From Branchiostoma floridae (lineage: Eukaryota > Chordata > Leptocardii > Amphioxiformes > Branchiostomatidae), in NCBI RefSeq assembly GCF_000003815.2, contig NC_049981.1, positions 6,344,117 to 6,408,116 on the forward strand: a DNA stretch of 64,000 bases. Reading direction: 5' to 3'. Below, in pieces: positions 57,252-64,000 of this stretch (position 1 is its first letter; each line of letters opens with the position of its first letter). The notes under the pieces are model-generated. The model did no database searches. It saw only the letters and a list, made by a program, of their open reading frames with translations, and had not been told where the DNA came from. The position numbers and the translations under genes were made by a program.

Positions 57252-58337
57252 TCACGTTATGAAGTTGAGGACCCTGTCCCAGATATGCTTGTACCCCTGC
57301 CGAATGTTTTTGTTCATGACGCCATAAACGACCGGGTTCAGGGCACCGTTCAATAAAGCTAACAGCTGGCCCACAGTGAAGGCTTCGGCTGGAACTTTAC
57401 TCGAGAAAATCACCATTAGGGTCATGGGCATACAGCATAGAGTGTACACAACAAACAGCATCATCATCATTTTGGTGATCTGCCTTTCAGCAGGACTGGT
57501 AGAGTTTTGTGAAGTACTGCCTGGGACAGTGTGCTGCTTTCGGTTAGTTTTGCCTAACTGATCTGACACTGTAGCGACAGTNNNNNNNNNNNNNNNNNNN
57601 NNNNNNNNNNNNNNNNNNNNNNNNNNNNNNNNNNNNNNNNNNNNNNNNNNNNNNNNNNNNNNNNNNNNNNNNNNNNNNNNNCCCCCACAAAACAGTACTG
57701 GAATAGCTTACAAGCCCAGCATAGTGCTGGTGGGGGCTCCCATTGGGGGTTTAGGATCTGCTGAATCCAAGAGGGGGAGTACAAGGTGACGAAAAGGATA
57801 TCTGCACAGCCGAGACTGACCAGAGGTGCGTTGACCAGTTTCCGTAGGGCCGGGCGTGTCCAGATGACCAGTATGGTAAGGATACAGCCGACAACAGTCA
57901 CCACGATGCTGACTGTAGGGAACAATGGATAGTATTTAACGCCAGTGAGAACAATGACCATGGTTGCACCATAAAAGCATCCAATAAATGGTTTGGCCGC
58001 ACATAAAAAGTAAATGCCATATTGTATTCAACGTTGTCTACACGGTAAGCTACCACACAGGCAAACCAAGCAAAGACTGGTATTGTGGGGGTTGGTTTAT
58101 GTTTAATTTTATACAGTAACAAGAACTTTGGCCCCTTTTCATGTAAACTATATTCTACCAGAGTTGCAATTTATACGTAACGGACATTACGCAGACACTT
58201 CAAAGGGTTAACTTACATTTTTTTTTCTGGAGAGGAAGAAATGAAGATATACAGAAAAAACAAAATCACGCAAACAGCAAGAACACAAGCTTACTTCCGT
58301 TGATGACAACGACAATATAGTCCCCAGCAGTTGCCAT
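57252..58337 (-). CDS. GPCR gene C: class A receptor paralog, incomplete because of a gap
   Basis: Exon 1 is 58295-58337 (MATAGDYIVVVING plus one base, donor GTAAGC). Exon 2 is 57912 down to 57252, acceptor CCCTACAG, and contains 100 N at 57582-57681. TM1, TM2 and the start of TM3 (PPALCW) are present before the gap; TM6 (KMMMMLFVVYTLCCMP) and TM7 with NPVVYG and NKNIRQGYKHI follow it. The C-terminus DRVLNFIT equals gene A. TM3's key motif, TM4, TM5 and most of the third loop are missing. Relative to A about 540 bp should be there, so the gap size is not literal. Bases just before the gap disagree with A and B in frame and may be poor reads. The intron is only ~380 bp, against 5.3 and 3.1 kb in A and B. 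Confidence 0.8.
57582..57681. other. Assembly gap (100 N) inside GPCR C exon 2
   Basis: Exactly 100 N; it removes the central part of the receptor. Confidence 0.95.
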
Positions 58338-59210
58338 AGCGAAAATTACGTCTCAGCGACTTTCCATCATTCGTCGATCCTGATATTTACAAACAATTTT
58401 GAAAACGGTTGCTGGAACCTGAAAATCAGGAATAAAACATTGGCCCAGCTAGAAAAACGTAATCATGTTGCCGACATATTATAGTTATATATATATATAA
58501 TACATTTTTTCAAGATAGATCATCTATTCTGAAAATTCAAAATGAAAGAAAACCGTAATACACAAAGGTACCAAATTACTAAGAATCATGTTCCCGTTCC
58601 TCGTAGACTAAAGCTTGTCTTCATTACTCTTCAAGCAGAGGTTTGGCCGCGGCTGTTTTTCTTTTTTTTGACGTGTTTTAAACGTTTTTGTCTTGCTCTC
58701 TTTAGTCCCGTTTCCTTCATCTCTGGCGGCCAATCTAAGTCTTAGGTACATATGCCCAACCCGAGGCCCGGTCGAGTACCTTTGCGAAACGAAACATTTT
58801 ATATAAAAGGCAACTAAAGACACAGAACGTAAAGAAAATAGTTATGAGCATAATTTGTGTTTTTTTCCTTGATAAACACTTTCGTTTCCGCAAACATACC
58901 GGCCGGGCCTGGTTTGGAAATGGGACCTAGGCCTAGATAGAACGCCCGACAAGAACACCTATAACACGTCAAAAAGTAGCCGTAGCAATTACTCGACTTG
59001 GAGAGTATACCTTGCTTACTTGCACGTGTAAAGAACAGAAAAGGAAGATACAAGCACACATTATAACTTACAAACCTGAAGTTGAAAACTGTTGGTTCAA
59101 AACAGAAATTCGCTGGGAGGCTGGAAAGAGATATCGACGGAGGCGCTCCTCACAAAGGACAGCATTGAAGTGTTGTATTAACTACCGGCCAAACCATCTC
59201 AACAGATCAG
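58338..59210 (-). promoter_or_regulatory. 5' region of GPCR C with 5'UTR exon
   Basis: On the minus strand, GAGCGCCTCCGTCGATATCT, AATTTCTGTTTTGAACCAAC and a donor-like GTTTGTAAGT (near 59067) correspond to the 5'UTR exon ends of A and B. Intron blocks (58600-58760: AAGCAGAGGTTTGGCCGCGG, inverse of A/B sequence) are also conserved. The promoter part is cut off by the element starting at 59219, so no TATA box is seen. Confidence 0.55.
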
Positions 59211-59218
59211 TAATGTAA

Positions 59219-60919
59219 GGCCACGGGAAGCAAATTCAATGGATGACATCCTATGCAGAATGCAAAAATAATGAGATAGCGCGAAAAAAAACAAGATAGG
59301 TAAAACAAGAAATCTTTTTTAAAAAGCTGTGCCTTGCCGCGTGGTAGGAATATCGTCAGGAAAAGGTAGGTCGGCACTTCAAGCCTGGCAAGGCAAAATG
59401 CTGTGCCTTGGCGTGCAGTAAGGAGAATTTTGAGCAAAAATACCGCAGAATTATGGTTAGAAAACCCAAGGAGCTTTTATCCTTGGAAAACCCCACATTT
59501 TATTATTTCAGGGGTCCCTGGTCCAATTTAAAAGAAATAATAAGTGTACCGTCCAAAATAAGAACGTAGCGGGTGGATTCTGCGGCTGAAAAAAATAAAC
59601 GTAACTGTTACCTAAACATGCACTCTTGAAAATGCAGACCAAAAAGTCCCAAAGGTGGGTTTTCATGGTTCTGGTCGCATGACGAAAATATTCTTATATC
59701 AAATGGATGTTATAAAAAGGTAAAAGGACAATTGAAAAAAAAAAAAACTTTCACTAGGCGGGTTCGAACCGGGGTCGGCAGTGTGGCGACTAATCACGCT
59801 AACCACTACGCCATGCTAACATTCACAGTACCAACTTGTATTAACAGGTATCCAAATCTAAGGCATAACTTGAATACGTCCGTTCATTCCAAGATTCAAA
59901 GATTCTAATGTCTAATCCTCCGAAAAATGTCTAAACAACTGTTACTTATGTGAAAAGTTTGTAATGAGACGAGAGCCTGGCAAAATAATGTCGGGAAAGG
60001 CATGTTACAAGCTCTGATTGGCTGGCTGGAATCTCGGTGTGTCAATAGCCTGTTTAGGCTATAGGCACACTCAGTGTGTCAATAGCCACAGCGATATAAC
60101 AAAATGATCCTAAATATTATCTATTGCGACTTCTCGTGTGACGTTTTGAGCTGGCGCTCTCCTAAACTCACGTTAGCGTTTTGCTGCGGTCTCGGAATGC
60201 CTCTCCAACGTTTTGATGACGTCATGGCTACTTATATATTCACATACAATTTATTAGCCTGATTTGGAAATTGTTTCATCTTTATGAATAGCTAATGCAA
60301 TTCTTGTTGCGAGATAATGCACTTGATTTTATGTCACTCCAAATGAATTTGGAATTTTACCATACAAACGCTTCATTTATTCAATGTAACCAAATATTAA
60401 ATGATTTTAGAAACGACCGCAAACAGAAACAAATACGTAAAATGGACGGTTTAAAATTCAACAGGGATGTACCATTGTCTGCCTGAGCCGTCAAACTTGT
60501 CCATGAGAAAGGCGAGGCAAAAAGGCTAAGTCTCCTAAATAGACACCATCTATTAAACGTCGTGACTAGATTTGAAGTGACAAAACGTGGTATCACAACT
60601 AACAAGGCATTTATTCTTGTATTAAAGAAGTGAACAAGTCTAGTAAAAGAGATACTATCACTTGCCAAGTTGGCAACTACAACCGTGGCTTCCACATTGG
60701 TTGCACTTTTACAAATATCCAACAAGTTTCACTTCTGCAACTATACTCATGGCTACCTCCCTAGTGTTACTTCTACAAGTATGATTATTAGGCTATAACA
60801 CAACATGTTTGCCCATTTTGGTCTATCTGACCATCCCAGAAAATCTTGTTCTTTTTCTGAAATCAAGCGAAAATTAATGAGCGCGCTGATGTAATCCATA
60901 TGATTATATTGCCGTGGCC
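59219..60919. mobile_element. Harbinger-like element, 1.7 kb, TSD TAA
   Basis: The ends GGCCACGGGAAGCAAATTCA and the inverse of GGCCACGGCAATATAATCAT share the GGCCACGG tip and GGAT(G/T)ACATC box, with TAA at 59216-59218 and 60920-60922. Interior sequence near 60640-60830 is the inverse of 18030-18200. No complete transposase frame is recognisable; it may hold other insertions. Confidence 0.65.
59748..59822 (-). pseudogene. tRNA-like sequence (SINE head or tRNA pseudogene)
   Basis: On the minus strand GCGTAGTGGTTAGCGTGATT is an A box-like segment and GGTTCGAACCC a perfect B box, followed within ~15 bases by a T13-like run that would stop RNA polymerase III. The acceptor stem does not pair convincingly, so I do not call a functional tRNA. 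Confidence 0.55.
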
Positions 60920-60922
60920 TAA

Positions 60923-61345
60923 TGATTAACATGGCTGTTTTCCACGCATCTCCGGTGTTCAAATTGGAGGCGAGTCGGAATGCATCCTACGTCACCATGA
61001 ACAGTAGGCATCCTGCTTCATCACATTTGAAATTTTAGATATCAAAAGGCTGCATTTCAGTGGCTGATGAGTTATTGTAGGGCTGACGCACTATAAATGT
61101 AGAGGCCGGAAATTACAGAAGCAGCCATTAAATAGGTTAGTCTTACTCATTCGAGTACGATTCTCATATAGGTGACAAGAGTATAGATTTAAGGCATCAA
61201 TGAAACACAATCCAGTGGCTTAACATGTGTTTTACGCCATTTAAGTTAAAAAAAGGGGTTTTCCAAGCTGTCAAACAATGAAGTAGAAACAAACTGTTGA
61301 AACAAAAATGTTGCCAGGTCTCAGGATCATAAATTCACATAGCTC

Positions 61346-61392
<47 letters not shown>

Positions 61393-61615
61393 TTATTAGT
61401 CATACACTGTATTTACATATAAGTATCAACAAATATAATGTTATATATACAAATCAAGAACGTATAGAAAAATCAAACATACCTACGAAAGAGCACAATA
61501 CCCAAATATACATAATTTCAACCATCGCCGAGCCATGGATAGATTAAGACTCAGTAATCATCCCCTAGAAATTGAAGTGGAAGATACAACCAGAGTCCTC
61601 TGAATAACAGACTGT
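60923..61615. other. No gene; (AT)n microsatellite at 61349-61388
   Basis: A 40-base AT dinucleotide run lies here. Nearby words (GAAGCAGGAT-like, GACGCACTATAAAT) are faint echoes of the receptor 5' blocks. No gene is seen. Confidence 0.5.
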
Positions 61616-62815
61616 GACATTTATAATTGAATATTCATAAACTATGCTAATGACATAATTGGTCAAAATCCAAGATGGCCGACAATGTCATGATGAAAAG
61701 TATAACCAGCTTATTTTCACACAGATTTCATCACTACTTGGTATTGTCTTACAGAAAAAATTCATGTGAACGTTTTCAATCCGTTTTCATGGGATTTTAG
61801 CGATATGTGTTGAAATAGATGTATCTTAAGACATTATATGGTTTATAATTCAAGATGGCGGATAGCTAAACTACAGATGACGTCATTTATGACGTCATTT
61901 TTGACGTCGTTCATCTGGCTTATGACAACAGAAGTCTTATAACACTTAAATATTGATAAGAAACTTTTATTTTGAGAGGCACCAGGCCTGTACATGTGCT
62001 CGCAGGGAACCCAGGGGAGGGGCGGGGCTTGTGAGGCAGACCAATTAACAAAAATGACCCGAAGACGTTTTTCCACTATTGTTACCTTTTCGTGTTAGAT
62101 ATTTAGGTATGATGGGAATTCCCCGTTTTAGCCCCAAAAAATCAATTAATGACGTCATAATTACGTTATATTGCGTCATAATGATATAAACATTTCAGGA
62201 ATTGTAAAACTTGACAAGCATATCACCCCCTGCCAATTTGGTGATCGTACAGTAAGCCGTTTTGTAATCCGAATGACTCCCCCCCCCCCCCCCCCCANNN
62301 NNNNNNNNNNNNNNNNNNNNNNNNNNNNNNNNNNNNNNNNNNNNNNNNNNNNNNNNNNNNNNNNNNNNNNNNNNNNNNNNNNNNNNNNNNNNNNNNNGTG
62401 GTTCTTTTGGCTTAGGACAACAGAATTTTTATACCCCTTAAATTTTGATAAGAAATTTTTTTTTTGAGAGGCCCCAGGCCTGTACATGTGTTCCCGGGGA
62501 CCCCGGGGGGGGGGGGGGGTTTTTGGGGCAGCCCATTTAACAAAAAGGCCCGGAAGGGGTTTTTCCCCTATTGTTCCCTTTTGGTGTTAGATTTTTGGGT
62601 AGGAGGGGATTTCCCCTTTTTGGCCCCAAAAAATCATTTAAGGGCGTCAAAATTCCGTTATATGGCGTCAAAAGGATAAAAACTTTTCGGGATTTGTAAA
62701 ACTTGACAAGCATTTCCCCCCCTCCCAATTTGGTGTTCGAACAGAAACCCTTTTTTTAATCGAAATGATTCCCCCCCCCCCCCCCCCGACACCCCCCAAC
62801 ACCCACCCCCCCCCC
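61616..62815. mobile_element. piggyBac-like element remnant around a gap, partly duplicated in the assembly
   Basis: The body matches the family (GGTCAAAATCCAAGATGGCC, TATGACGTCATTTTTGACGT, a C tract at 62279-62296). The segment 61915-62297 recurs after the gap at 62400-62790 with homopolymer-inflated bases, so part of this is probably an artefact. Confidence 0.6.
62298..62397. other. Assembly gap (100 N)
   Basis: Exactly 100 N, flanked by two versions of the same sequence. Confidence 0.95.
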
Positions 62816-62949
62816 CCCAACACCGACCTTGGAATATTCTATGACATTAGTCCAAGTTTGCTGATATTTGTTTTTGCAATCCACGGCATATATTTCCTTA
62901 TTTTGGAGCTGCTTTCTACGATTTGAAACATGTTTGAAAACTTTTCTTT

Positions 62950-63017
62950 TATATTTGAAAACGACCGAAAAGTTATATGCGCACGGATGTCATCCATATA
63001 ATCAAATCAACATGTCC
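62950..63017. repeat. Harbinger-family 3' terminus
   Basis: TATGCGCACGGATGTCATCC and AATCAAATCAACATGTCC before TTA (63018-63020) match the family end. The left terminus was not found. The following 63020-63130 is the inverse of about 42790-42920. Confidence 0.55.
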
Positions 63018-63149
63018 TTATGTGGCTTATAAAAGGCATCTCATGATCATCTTTTCAGTGTGGATAATATAATAATTATTGGCGTGGCTACATTTCTCAC
63101 TAGATGGTAAAATCAGTTCAAGGTAAACAAAGGAGATACGGAATGCATG

Positions 63150-63320
63150 CATGCATGAATGAATGAATGAATGAAGGAATGAATGAGTTTATTGCTCAAC
63201 AATCGCACAAGGTACAATGTATGGCAACCAATAACAACTAATATCTATACAGACAATAGTACTAAGAGGCTACATACAAAACAATAACAAAACATTATCG
63301 ATAACAGTACATTATGCGTC
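63150..63320 (-). repeat. LINE 3' end with (TTCA)n tail, copy 2
   Basis: It matches 4172-4335 (CAATCGCACAAGGTACAATG, CATTATCGATAACAGTACA). The minus-strand tail reads GCAATAAACTCATTCATTC. Confidence 0.65.
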
Positions 63321-64000
63321 AATATGAACCATCGTAATATGGCTGGTTCACTACTTCCAGAAACTTCGAAATATTTCACTGTAATTTTGGTTTGATGTAC
63401 ATGTATGTAAGAGGGCGCGTTTAATTGTTTAAGTTAGAAACCGATTTACAAGTTAAAAATTAAAAGTCCTTCTCGTATCAGATGGTGCATAGGCCATGTA
63501 ATATAACGCCATGTTGATTTGATTATATTGATGACATCCTATAAAAAAAGCCCAATTCCATATTTTGCAGCCCTTCTAATAAGATTAATAAACAATCAAG
63601 TGGACTACAAGTTGAAATCCCCCATCACTATTGTGAACTATTACTCTGCCGTGATAACTATTTCAGTTGTTTCATCTGTTTTGTCTTATGGTGTTAATCG
63701 TACATGTTAGTCCTATTACTTGACTTTTTTCTATTATTTTATTATGTTAAGTTTTAATGTACCTGTGTGTATATTTTGATGCCTAAATACGTAATTAAGC
63801 GCGCAAAAGCGCTTCTATGTATTTAACTATTGGTTGCAATTAATAAACTATCATTATTATTATTATGAAAATGGTCATACTATTATATTCTTAGGTCAAG
63901 ATTATAGAATTCATAAAAGTTACACACTGCATTATATACATACATATCTAATGTAGTAACTAATCACTCTAAAGAAATCAGCAAGCTCTTTAACTTTCTT
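63321..64000. repeat. Harbinger-family start and unclassified 3' tail, no gene
   Basis: CGCCATGTTGATTTGATTAT at about 63507 is a family terminus, preceded by TAA. At 63790-63865 a GCGCGCAAAAGCGC hairpin and TTAATAAACTATCATTATTA tail look like the 3' end of a retroelement. The short frame 63519-63710 is not recognised. Confidence 0.45.

Noticed and set aside
60381-60725. 114-aa minus-strand frame inside the 1.7 kb Harbinger-like element, considered as transposase
   Set aside because: I see no DDE-type spacing, helix-turn-helix or Myb-like motif, and the overlapping plus frames are equally open.

Overview
The window reads as draft genomic DNA from an invertebrate deuterostome. A lancelet (Branchiostoma) is my best guess, from intron-split genes, many young DNA-transposon families, CR1/Jockey-type and RTE-type LINE debris, tRNA-derived SINEs and three 100-base N gaps typical of a Sanger scaffold. 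No bacterial operons, rRNA genes or CRISPR arrays are seen. Only about 5 kb is host coding sequence.

Layout. 1-9.2 kb is repeat-dominated: an inverted pair of a ~0.95 kb AT-rich repeat (called A here), a LINE reverse-transcriptase fragment, and Harbinger-like, pogo-like and Mutator-like non-autonomous elements with readable target-site duplications (TSDs). 9.2-20 kb holds a two-gene family of secreted cysteine-rich proteins. Gene 1 (5 coding exons, 282 aa) has signal peptide, BRICHOS-like domain and Cys-rich C-terminus. Gene 2 (3 coding exons, 111 aa) has only signal peptide and Cys-rich C-terminus. Each has a TATA-type promoter, and a further duplicated promoter block lies upstream. 20-59 kb holds three paralogous two-exon class A GPCR genes: A and B on the plus strand, C on the minus strand with a sequence gap. 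They sit in segmental duplications that carry a TATA promoter, a 5'UTR exon, a 14-codon first coding exon and one large second exon. Two further promoter blocks (20.2-22.8 kb) have no receptor attached. 37-44 kb and 52-57 kb between the receptors are filled with diverged ~190 bp satellite arrays, SINEs, LINE fragments and DNA elements. 59-64 kb is again repeats, including an assembly artefact around the last gap.

Biology. Gene 1 has the layout of BRICHOS precursors (signal, linker, BRICHOS, client domain), with the Cys-rich module as probable client. Gene 2 appears to deliver the same module without the chaperone-like domain. Splice phases, 3' flanks and an intronic (TG)n tract support common descent. 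The GPCR trio shows duplication followed by divergence: copy B has lost the Arg of the (D/E/N)RY-like motif and has a shifted C-terminus, while A and C share a transposon insertion in the 3' flank that B lacks. All spliced structures are read by eye from splice sites, phase and paralog comparison; no transcript or database support was available.
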